Shown here piece after piece: positions 14,801 to 26,800 of a stretch of DNA of 64,000 nucleotides. The stretch lies in the NCBI GenBank assembly GCA_921293015.1, contig OV121091.1, forward strand, positions 7,593,755 through 7,657,754, read 5' to 3'. Position 1 is the stretch's first letter; every line of letters starts with the position of its first letter. A program made the translations under genes and the position numbers. The notes below the pieces were generated by a model that ran no database searches, had not been told where the DNA came from, and saw only the letters and a program-made list of their open reading frames with translations. The stretch is from Phorcus lineatus. Taxonomy: Eukaryota > Mollusca > Gastropoda > Trochida > Trochidae.

Positions 14801-17800
14801 CGCTTGGTCTTACAGATGAATTGGTGAAGTGACTCTATGATTTTTCTATTTTCATTTTTGGTTGTTGGATTGATCCCATATAAAACCTTTTGGAGGCTGT
14901 ATTCATTTATAGAAATAAGCATTGTTTCTTATATCTGTATAGAGTTCGCAAGTAAATAGATAATGAAGAAGATCTTCCTTGTGATATCCACATGCGCATT
15001 CAGCGCTATTTGATATAAATCTATTAACTTTATCAGCATCTATGCAATATGTGTAATCATATAATGGTTAGTAAGTATAATACTATGATTTAAACAGTAT
15101 TTTATTTCCATAAAACATGTGTTACACAAAATTCAGAATATATATACAAAAAGGAAAAAGGATTAGCAAACAAGCAGCAAATGCCTATATAAATTCTTTT
15201 CCTGAAACAAACATAAAACGATTTAGATATCAAGTACATTGATGGAAATATACATTTGCAATTATTCTTACTAAACTCAAATTTATATTAAGCTTTGTCT
15301 ACCTTACATTTGGTACAAATTTTAGGAAAGAGCTTTAAAAATCGGTTGGAATCATTTATGAAATGATAAACAGATATTATTAGGAATTCGTTAACACTCT
15401 GTTACAAAGATTTTTCGCCGTTAAGATAGATTTTAGTATATTGATATGATTTACTAGGGAATATTCGAGCCCTAAGTTGGCACTAGTGGAAAATATTTAA
15501 AATTTTGGGAACCAGACTTTGATAATAGGAACTTTTTTTTTTTACATTTGATACAATCAACCACGTCGCCAAGTAGATAAACAAGATAATAATTTGTTAA
15601 AACAACATGGGCTTATGGTGTCTTCATATGTTGTTTTAGCCTAACACTACCTACGGTGGGCAAATTGGTGCCCAATCATTCGTCCCCTGTCATGCCAAGC
15701 TGTCACATTAACATGCGCGCTCTTAATAATAAAAAGGGTACAGATACGATTAAGCAATCTCCAAGTCTCGATGAATTTTACTCATTTTATGAACACTTAA
15801 ACTCCAATCGACATTCCGGCAATGTGGAGAATGATGTTTATAAACTTGAAGCTGACAACGATACCCTCAATAAAGACTTCACCCTTGATGAATTACTTAA
15901 AGTAGTTAAAAAGCTAAAACGTAACAAAGCTGCGGGGTTAGATCAAATCGAAAATGATTTCATCATTGACTCCATGCATATATTAGGCCCATGCCTAGTT
16001 AATCTTTTTAATTTGATAATTACTACCGGCAATATTCCTAAAGAGTGGTTAGTGGGAGTTATAAGACCAATCTATAAAGGTAAGGGAGGTAAAACAGATA
16101 CTAATTCGTATCGCCCTATAACAATTCTTAGCTGTCTTGGTAAATATTTTACAGGTATCTTAAATGCTAGACTTACAGAATACTTGGAATCTAACACAAT
16201 ACTATCCAGATGTCAAGCAGGCTTTAGAGCCGGATACTCAACTATTGATAATATGTATATAATGACAATGTTACTAGTATCTGATATACTAAAAAATAGT
16301 AAACAGAAACTTTACTGTGCATTTATAGATTTTTCTAAAGCATTTGATAATGTATGGAGGGTTGGGCTTTGGTCTAAACTGTATAGTAATGGAATCTCTG
16401 GTAGGTTCCTCACCCTAGTCAAAAATATGTACCAGACCATCAAATCATGTATACAACTTAACGGTAATATATCAGACTTTTTTCAAAGTCACTCAGGAGT
16501 TAGACAAGGTGAGAACCTGTCGCCTTTATTATTTTGCATGTATCTCAATGACATTGAACAGTGGATGAAATGTCATAATTGTGAAGGCGTGAATGTCTCT
16601 AGATTGAACGACGTTGTTTTTGTGTATATACAATTATTTTTGTTACTCTATGCAGATGATACAGTTCTGTTTGCTACAAGTCCTAAATCTTTGCAACATT
16701 CATTAAATTCTTTCAAAAAATACTGCGATAAATGGAAACTTGATATAAATAAAAATAAGACTAAAATTGTTATATTCGGAAGTGGCAAACGAAGAGTAAA
16801 TAAGTTATCATTCTTCATCGAGGAACACGAAATTGAGATAAATGACAACTATTGTTACCTTGGATTTGTATTCAACAAAAATAGAAAGTTTACTATTGGT
16901 TTGAAATCATTATCTGTGAATGCTACAAAATGTATGTATATTCTTTTAAGAAAAGCTCGTAATCTCGATCTACCGCTTGACTGCATTATCAAAGCCTTCG
17001 ACACAATTGATTCTCCCGATACTTCTATATGGAGCGGAAATTTGGGGTTACTCAAATTTTAATAGCCTAGAAAAGGTACATCTGAAAAAAACTCTGAAAT
17101 TTTTTTTATACAACGCTTAGTAATAGCACCTTTTTAGATATTGTATTTTATCATAACTACTTTCTATGTATATTACACCTTATGCAATCCTATGTATTTA
17201 TATTCTATGCATTATATATATATATATACTATTTATGTATACTCCTTTATATACTCTATCTCATTCAATTTTAATTCAGCTTTTGTTACGAATGTTCTAG
17301 CTTATATTGTGCATATTCCTTTTATATATTTACTTAGTCTCTCATAACCCGGCATGGGTGGCTCACTTTTTTTATTGTACCTTTCTATTGTATTATTTGT
17401 CATGTGAGGTGAGACTTTAATAAATTATCTGTCTGTCTGTCTGAAGTTCTTGAAGTTGGCAGCAGGACTTAAGATATCAACACCGAACTTTATGGTGTAT
17501 GGAGAACTTGGTAGGAAACCACTTGACATTCTGATAGCTAAAAGAATGATAAACTTTTGGCATAAACAGATATCAGAAAACAATAAATTATCGTGTGACA
17601 TGTTAACCTTAATCACTTCAGATGTATCTTGCAACTATCAATCACCATGGGTTAATCATATTGAATCAGTACTAAACAATTGTGGGTTTTCATATGTACT
17701 CTTGTTACCAAAACTTTACGATAGACAGTGGCTAGTGAATACTGTAGAGACGGTCCTAAGTGACCAATTTTATCAATCTTGGCAAAGTTCGGTTAATAAC

Positions 17801-20800
17801 AGCTCAAAAGGATTCTATTATAAATACCACAAAAAGTTACCTGTTTTTGAAAACTACCTTTATCTATCAAAACACATCGCTTATCCTATACTTAAATTCA
17901 GAACCACCAACCACAAATTACCTATTGAAAAAGGTCGCTGGAATAATACACCTAAAGAAAACAGAACTTGTAATTTATGTAATTCAACAGCTATTGCAGA
18001 CGAATTTCACTATATTTTCCGTTGTACTGCGCTAGATATCCAAAGAAACCACCTTTTACCAAGTAAATATGTTAATAAACCAAATTTAAACTCGTACCGA
18101 CTTCTTTTCTCCTCTGATAAAAGAAAGGAATTGATATCACTTGCAGCATTTATAAACATGGTAACAAGAAAAGTCTCATAACCTAATATCCTCTTCTTTG
18201 AATATCCATTGATTTAATATTTGTTAGCAAAATAGTCATCTTGTCATATTATTTAATGTATTGTACACTGTACTATATTCTCATACCACCATTGGTGGTC
18301 ATGAATAATAAAGAATCTTGAATCTTGAATCTTGAACATATTCAGTCTATTCAGTGCTGGATTGTAACGATGGAGAGTACCTTAATTTCTGCTTATAGAA
18401 GGTTTTTGCATGGATTATTCATTTCTTTGTATCAGGTACGTATATATATTTTTTTTAAAAGCAGTTTATCACTAGTGTTGTAAAACTTGGATCTGTATTA
18501 GAATAACTTCATATCTTTGATTGTTAAAAGTTTATACCACCTTTTTGTAAAGAAACTAAGATACAAATATGTCTCTGTGAAATGTGGAGCCGTTTGGTTT
18601 CTCTCTGTTTTCAGCTGTTTGATCTACGCATGTATTGGTCGTTTGAAAAATGCTGAAAACTATTATCTAAATATAAATCTATATATTGATCTGATTTTGT
18701 TATGTCGCTTAACAAATGTGATTCAATCAGTAATCAAATGGGACTTTAAATAATTGTTTGAGTAGTGTTGAATCGTTCGTACTCGATAATAGATGAAACC
18801 GAGTCAGAAAGTGAAGTAAATGAACATCAAATCAAATTTTCTCCGTAGATGTGAAAAGAATATAACACAATTATCTAAAAACATGTTTTACTGACACAAT
18901 TCATTATAAAATATGAATATTATTAACATGTTTTAGTATCCCCCGACCCATCTCAAGATGGGACGTCCCAACTTGGAATCCCAAGTTGGGACGCGTCCCA
19001 TCTTAAGATCAGGCGGATCCGCAGTTGGGATGATACATATATACTTGTTTACAAACAAACATGGAGTAAATGCTAACTATGACGTCACATCCGCCAAAGG
19101 AGAGCTGTTAGGCGCGCAGGCCGATCTATGGAATTTTTCAATTGGGCTTTCGAGGTGGCCAGTTTCTACGCACTTTGAACCGTTATATCTTTTAATTAAA
19201 GGACACATTGAAACGCTGTTTCGTGTTTTATTTACTTGAATGTATTGTCTATATGAAAATCTGTATTGAAGTCGGATGATACACTGGGATATTTTATCTT
19301 TAACACTTTCAAATGCATAGAGATATTTTAATGGACATTCCAACGTAATGTTCACCCTGCTTTTGAACATATCAAATGTCTATTGTCATTTGTAAAACCT
19401 CCAACTGATTTGCACGTGCTTGTTTCAGATGTCAGTATCATGTTTTACAGTCCGAAAAATAGCCCCCCTTTCGTTATACATTCACTACGTCATTTTACCT
19501 AATATTCTTAGTAAAAATGCCATTATGTTCTACTGACAGAGCCGACTCGCTTACCTGGAACCCACACAAGATGATGGGAGTCCCATTGCAGTGTTCGGCC
19601 ATCCTCACCAAACACAAGGTAGAGCTCCTACTTCTGCACCTCCCGCTCCCTTCATTAATGCCCATCAAACTAATACCTATCATCATCATATCCTCTAACA
19701 ACATATACCCTAACAAACATACCCTCTCACTAACATATTCCAATTGTCAACATATCCCCCCACCAACAAATTCTCTCACCAACTTAACCCATCATCAACA
19801 TATCCCCTCACCAATATATCCCATCACCATCATACCCCCTCACCAACATATCACCTCACTAATAATTCCCCTCACCAACATACTCAACCACCAACATACA
19901 CCCATCAATAACATGTCCCCTCATCAACTTTCCTCCCTCAACAAAATACTTTCATCAATTACATATTCCCGAGCAACATTCCTCCCTCACCAACATACCC
20001 CCTCACTAACATAACCCTTCACCAATATACTCCCATCACAAACATACCCCCTCACTAACATAACCCTTCACCAATATACTCCCATCACAAACATACCCCC
20101 TCACTAACATAACCCTTCACCAATATACTCCCATCACAAACATACCCTCTCACTAACATAACCCTTCACCAATATACTCCCATCACAAACATACCCTCTC
20201 ACTAACATAACCCTTCACCAATATACTCCCATCACAAACATACCCCCTCACTAACATAACCCTTCACCAATATACTCCCATCACAAACATACCCCCTCAC
20301 TAACATAACCCTTCACCAATATACTCCCATCACAAACATACCCCCTCACTAACATAACCCTTCACCAATATACTCCCATCACAAACATACCCCCTCACCA
20401 ACATAACCCTTCACCAATATACTCCCATCACAAACATACCCCCTCACCAACATAACCCTTCACCAATATACTCCCATCACAAACATACCCCCTCACTAAC
20501 AATTCCCTCACCAATTTACTCCCATCACAAACATACCCCCTCACTAACAATTCCCTCACCAACATAACCTCTCACCAATATACTCCCATCACAAACATAC
20601 CCCCTCACTAACATAACCCTTCACCAATATACTCCCATCACAAACATACCCCCTCACTAACATAACCCTTCACCAATATACTCCCATCACCAACATATCC
20701 CCTCACTAACATAACCCTTCACCAATATACTCCCATCACAAACATACCCCCTCACTAACAATTCCCTCACCAACATACCCCACCGCAAACATATCCCCTC

Positions 20801-23800
20801 ACCAACATTCCCCCTCTCCTACATATCCCCTAATCAACATACCCCCATCGTCAACATACCCACTCATCAACATTACCATCACCAACATATCCCCTCATCA
20901 ACATCTCCCCATCGACAACATCCCCCATCACCAACATACCCCCATCGACAACATCCCCTCTCATCAACATTCCCCCATCACCAACATCCCCCCTCATCAA
21001 CATCCCCCAATCGACAACATCCCCCATCACCAACATCGCCCATCACCAACATGCCCCCATCACCAACATACTTCCTCATCAACATACTTCTCACCAATGT
21101 ACCCCTTTTAAAAAGACTCACAAACATAAACCCCTCACCATATCTTACAACAACGTGCCCCTTAAACAACATATTCCCCCAAACAACCCAGAAACTCAAC
21201 CCTTCATCAGCATACCAGCTTACAAACACAAAATCTCACAGAAATATGTTCCTCACCAACATATCCCTCACCAACGACCCCCCATATGCATCTATCCCCC
21301 TTCCTTGCTAACAAACACAACCCCTAAAAACATACCTTCAAACCATCACCCTAAGAATCAGGCAACACTCGTCATTCAAGGGATGGAGAAGTAGTTTGGA
21401 AATTTTTCTAGAGTACTATACTTCGAGAATATATAAACGAAATATATATTTATTAGAATATAAAAGAATGTCCAAACTCTATTGTTATGAAAAAAGTTCA
21501 CAATCTTGAGATTGATGTACTCCCAGGTATTAGATATAGAAAAATATGAAGTTAATGGCTAGCGCTTTCAGCTCAACGAGCCTCTTCAGCTCCCAGGTAT
21601 TAGATATTGAAAAATATGAAGTTGATGGCTAGAGCTTTCAGCTCAACGAGCCTCTTCAGGCCATACATACAACAGATAATCATACATAATATTGTATGTA
21701 TGGCCTGAACCTTTTTTCACAGTCAAAGTGCAAGGTAATGCAAGAATTACAAGCTATCAAATTACAATTGTCCTCAATCCAACAGTTCCTCGGGATACCA
21801 GAAAACACAAATACGGAGGAGGGACTAGATGACAGATTATTTGGATACATCCAAAACACCTATGGACATATTTTCAAAGACAGAGAAGAAAAAGAAGTTA
21901 CCCAGGCGGCGTCCCAAAGGAAGCTGTCAATCATCAAGTTATGGAAGAGACAGCTAAACAGCTGCAGGCAAGCTTACAATGAAACTATCCGTACAATGGG
22001 AACGGCAGACATTTTCCAGGCATATTTAGAAAGAGAAACTCCGTTTATTCCAATTAATTCATGGAACTCTTTGACTGTCAAAAAAGCTTAGATGAAATAA
22101 CAAGCTTTGGAATACGCCAAATGGAAAAGGAGTGTGAAAAACTCCTCAAACAACACAAGGTAAGTGTTGAAAAGTACTCAAATATCGACGAGGAAATAAC
22201 CACAATACTGAGTGAGATATCTTCCGGCCCTATCCAAGAAAAACTACAATCATTCTGGAAATTGGATACTAAACGCACTGACAACAAAATAATGAACCAG
22301 TTAGGCCAAAAAAGAAACATGGCAGACTGACAGTCGCTCAATGGGGAACCATCAAGGACGGCAACAAAGGCGTCCACAAAGGCCCCAACAAAATAACAGA
22401 CAACAATGGCCTCAGCAAAACAACAGACAACACTGGCATAGGGATTAGAATGAATGTCAGAATGAAATTTACATTTTAGCGTTCAGTAAAGGCTTAAATT
22501 GTTTTATAAATTCACTTTCCATCAATTCAATTAGCCGCGGATTATCGTATTTCATTTTATGAAATAGAAATACTCTATATATTCCTCCAGAACACTTTTC
22601 CAGGTGACTGCTTAAAGGGATAGTTCTATTTTCGGGCCGCTTGATTTGGGAACGATGCATGTTCATTCTTTCATTTAATCGTCTCTCTGTCTTGCCAATG
22701 TATATTTCACTGCACCCCTCGCACATGATTTCATAGATGATATTTCTTGAATGGCAGTTCATATTTTTTTTCACAAAAAAGTGTTTATTGTTAACTTTGA
22801 AATCGGCGCCTTCTATAATATTTCTACAGGTGAAGCATCGTCCATCTCAACACTAAGAAACAGTAGATTGTCCCTGGTCTGACATGTCAAATCTTGAACG
22901 AGTAAGAATTCGTCTCAAGTTTGGAGGTTGTTTACGGCTGTTTATGAATTTGGTCTTCTTTAAAATGGCCTTCATTTTTGCACTCTGCTCCAAAATCGGG
23001 AGTTGGCTATTTATAATTTGGAGAGGGTTGTTATGTGACGGGTTGAAAGTGGTCACAATGGAAATTTCTCTCTTATTAGTGTTGGAATGAACCGTTTCTT
23101 TGCCTTTTCTCAATTGTTCAGTATTTAATCTCTTTGCCTTTTCAATGCAATCATTTCTGTTTCATCGTTTACAATTATGTCATCTTGAAAATTCAGTCTT
23201 TCCGAATTTATTTCCATGGTGAACTTGAGCGATGTATCCAGTGAATTAAGTATATCTTTAAGTATGTTGAGATCTTCCTCGCTCCCTTTATGTATGAGAA
23301 ACAGTAGTCAAAATATCGTTTCCAGCTTCTTTCTATTTCCTGTCATTTTTCAATACCCCACTTATTTTCAATTTTATCATAAAACTGAAGTTCCAGATAT
23401 CCTAAGACAAGGGTTGCGTAAGTTGGTGCTACTTTTGTCCCCATGTCAACTCCCTTCCGTTGAGAATACTATTGTCCATCAAAGTAGAATATGTTTTTAC
23501 TTATAACAAGGTCCAGTGACTTCTTCTGAGAATCTACCTTGTAGTTCATCACTATGGTTACTTATCCAATATTTCACAGCTTCCAGTCCGACTTGAAGAT
23601 CAATGTTGCTATAAAGATTTAACACATCAAAGCTCACAAAGTTACTTTTAGGATGTGTACTTTATGGGATGTTGCTAAGGAAATCTAGATGATCGCGTAT
23701 ATAAATTTTAACATGTTTACTTAGCGGTTTGAGAATGATATCAGTCATGTTGCTGAGACGTTGTGTTGGACATTCGGGACCCCCCACAATTGGTCTGAAA

Positions 23801-26800
23801 GGTAGATCATGTGGATTGTGTAGACTGATAACTTCTGAATTCTGCGTATCAATTTCACTTTGAATGTCTTTATTCTTGTGAAGCTAAGGGAGGCCATAGA
23901 AATAGGCAGTCTTGGTGTTATTATTTCACAGGTGTTTAAACTCTCCATCTGTGAGTTCGCTCTTGTACGTCTTGAGAAGATTATTTACAGTTCGTTTTAT
24001 TGATAACTCAGCTTTTTCTTATGGATGACAATACTATTCTTCGTTTTGTAGTAAGTTCAAAACTTTTTTCTGATAAAAGTTTTTATCCATTATTACAATG
24101 GCACCACCTTTGTCGGTTTCTTTAATGACGATGTTGGGATTGGTTTGTAGAGAATTTAAGCCAATCCTTTCTTGTATACTCAAATTCTTGCCTGCTGGGC
24201 GCGCCTTCTGTGTCGGCATACTTTCAATGGAATGAATAAACTCATCCAAGTGTTTATCTCGTCCCGTTTTGAATTGATGGAAAGTGAATTTTTAAAACAA
24301 TTTAAGCCTTTACTGAACGTTAAAATATAAAATTCCTTGAACTCATTGTCATGACGCATCTACCTCTATGACGTCATAAAGAGCGTTACTTCACGTCACA
24401 ATCGACGTGATTACAACTGACATTCAAAGTCTAACCTGAAGAGGTCATCATCAAAGCGCTTGTTAGCAAATGTGAATGTGATTATGTACCTTAATCTACA
24501 ACAACATTATTATATATATATATATATGAAGATTAAGTTGAATTCAAAGATAATTTAACTTAATCTTTTTATATATATATATAACAATAGAGTTTGGACA
24601 TTCTTTTTCATATTTTGATAAATATATATTCCTATTTCCTGTTTTACCGTCAAAGCAAAACGATAATCGTTAAGCAGTTAGACAGCAAACACCATATAAG
24701 GGTTCTGAATATATGCATTTTAAAGGCTTAAAGTCGAAACAGTCATCAGATGTTTACTATGTAAGTCGTCCAAATATGATGAACATCTATGTATGATTGC
24801 GAATGGTCAAGACCAACATACATGTAGTTTGTGTGATACCTTGTGTAGTACGAGGTCAGGCATGGTTTGGAAACAGCTATTTCTACATTAAAACTCAAAA
24901 CCTCGATATCCAAAAGAGAATATAACAGACAATTTCATCAAACCTTTTACACTTCGTTAACAACATTCTCTATCTAATAGTGTCATGACCGACACGTCAA
25001 ATGAATTTAATGTATCTGTGAATATCATTGAACTATATTTGGCTGTTATAAAAAACGAGAGAGTAGCTATGTTTGACATGTGATACTATTTTCGCCTGTT
25101 GCTATCCATTGGGCGTGCAGATGTGTTTGACATTGAACTATTTTTTATTTTTGCTATCTGTAGGGTTTGCTGCTGGCCGCCAACCAGTCAAATGCAGAGT
25201 ACCTGTTCCAGAAAGATAAGCTGTATGACGTAACATACGACACCGGTGACAAAACCATCCAGTGCGGTCGTCATAACGACATCTTCAAGCTGTGGTTAAT
25301 GTGGAGATCAAAGGTAATACTCAAAGCGCATGATTTAACCATCTCTCGACCTTGTTAATGAAACTGAGTTATTTATTGTTTAGAGCCATTTGAGCAATAT
25401 TTCAGTCTTAATGTTTTAATGTCCTTGTCAGATTCACCATTGTTACTATATATGTTAGTCGTAGAGCGTCATACTCCTCAAAGTGCTGCTACTTCTCTGC
25501 TTTGCATCGAGCCTTAGGGGCGATGTATTCAAACGTGAGTAATTGGCTATTGCAAAAATATGTTCGAACTCAGATTACACTAGGAAATAAACCAATCATA
25601 TACAAGGATTATTAAAGTTTAGGATATAATTCGTCTTATCATTTCGCAAATCAGTCATCAACAAAGTTGTCTGATACTTAAGATTAAATGCGTTCTCGGG
25701 CCCATGTTAAAATGTCTGGCTAGCCAAAGAATATATAACTTCAAATCTTTAACATTGTTGCCGTAGTAGGTTAATCAGCGTTCAAGGTATCATTTATAAA
25801 AATCATGTCACTATTTCTGTAGTAGGTATAAATGGGGGTTCTGGACCAACGTAGACCAAAACGTATTTTCTCATTAACCTTAACACAAAAACTACTCCGT
25901 AGTTTTACCTGTAATGGTTAATGAAAAAACATGCTTTACTCACCGCTATTCCAGAAATCCCATTTATACCTACTATCAAAAAAGGATTATTAATAGATAA
26001 CAGATTCACACCTCCCGTTATCAATATTCAATTGGGCATCCATGATAACATATAAGTAAATATGTACTGGCCCATATGTTTCTGCCACTGTTTCTGTAAT
26101 AACCATTACAGGTAAAGTAGTAGTTTTTGTGTTAATGAGAAATACGTTTTGGTCTACGTTGGTACATTTATACCTGTTTTCTGTTGTCAAAACCCCCGGT
26201 CCGATCATTACTCTGCAGCTGCCAAGAGAATGCTCACGTTGACACTACAACCTGGCTCTGTTCCAGGACATCCCCATACAGTTGTCAGTACCATAAGCTT
26301 TTTACCCTAAATTTTTCGTACGTTTCATGGTCATCTTTGCAGACCTGAAAATGTTTTTCCCCAGCCTGATGTTATGAGTCATTGTTTTTGTTAAGTATCC
26401 ATGTCTTAAGGTAGGCATGCGAATTGTATTTACGTTCATAAAACAAGCATTTTATAGCCGAGTTTATTATCACGGGGTTAAGAATAACAGCTGAATCGAA
26501 ATTGAACACATGAATGTTTACTTCCGAACAATTATTCTGGCTTTCTAAATTATACTTAAGTTTTCACTCCTAAATATCAAACAAAACATTGTAGGTAATC
26601 GGAAAGTTCTATTGAAAAAATAATAGTTGTGCTGCACATGTTTACCAGCCACGTGAAGAAACTGTGCTGACAGAAGATTGGAATACAACACAACGTTTAC
26701 AGTCTGATTAAAATCGACCGTGTTCCGAGGAATAAAAGTTTAAAAATATTGGGTCTATCGAGATTCGAAATCTATATGTCTAGGCTATCCTCTCCACTAG

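Larger units (their letters stand above)
15600..18336 (+). mobile_element. 5'-truncated LINE with near-intact reverse transcriptase
   Basis: Non-LTR retrotransposon copy lacking its endonuclease domain. It contains the RT open frame 15656-17062, a nested 350-bp insertion at about 17087-17439, the C-terminal domain 17450-18181, and a 3' UTR ending in aataaag followed by about three copies of aatcttg (18306-18336), the kind of short-repeat tail seen in CR1/L2-like elements. Its orientation is the same as the host gene. The 5' boundary is approximate. Confidence 0.88.
21441..24630. mobile_element. Penelope-like element with inverted core, bounded by inverted repeats
   Basis: The ends are inverted repeats of about 48-50 bp (21441-21488 and 24581-24630) sharing a perfect 23-bp core containing gaatgtccaaactctattg. 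Inside are a plus-strand N-terminal coding part (21696-22440), a minus-strand RT plus GIY-YIG part (24260 down to 22467), and a plus-strand 3' end (24270-24500). Penelope-like elements encode an RT joined to a GIY-YIG endonuclease and often carry pseudo-LTRs. Here coding parts point in opposite directions, so the middle has been inverted relative to the ends. Several stops and frameshifts show it is inactive. Confidence 0.82.

Noticed and set aside
19517..20014. 165-codon plus frame and the minus frames at 20851-21229
   Set aside because: The first contains the real exon (19540-19618) but the remainder, and the minus frames, are translations of the G-poor minisatellite.
22078..22377. 99-codon minus frame antiparallel to the Penelope-like N-terminal region
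   Set aside because: It is the shadow of the plus-strand coiled-coil frames; the plus strand gives the family-like text.
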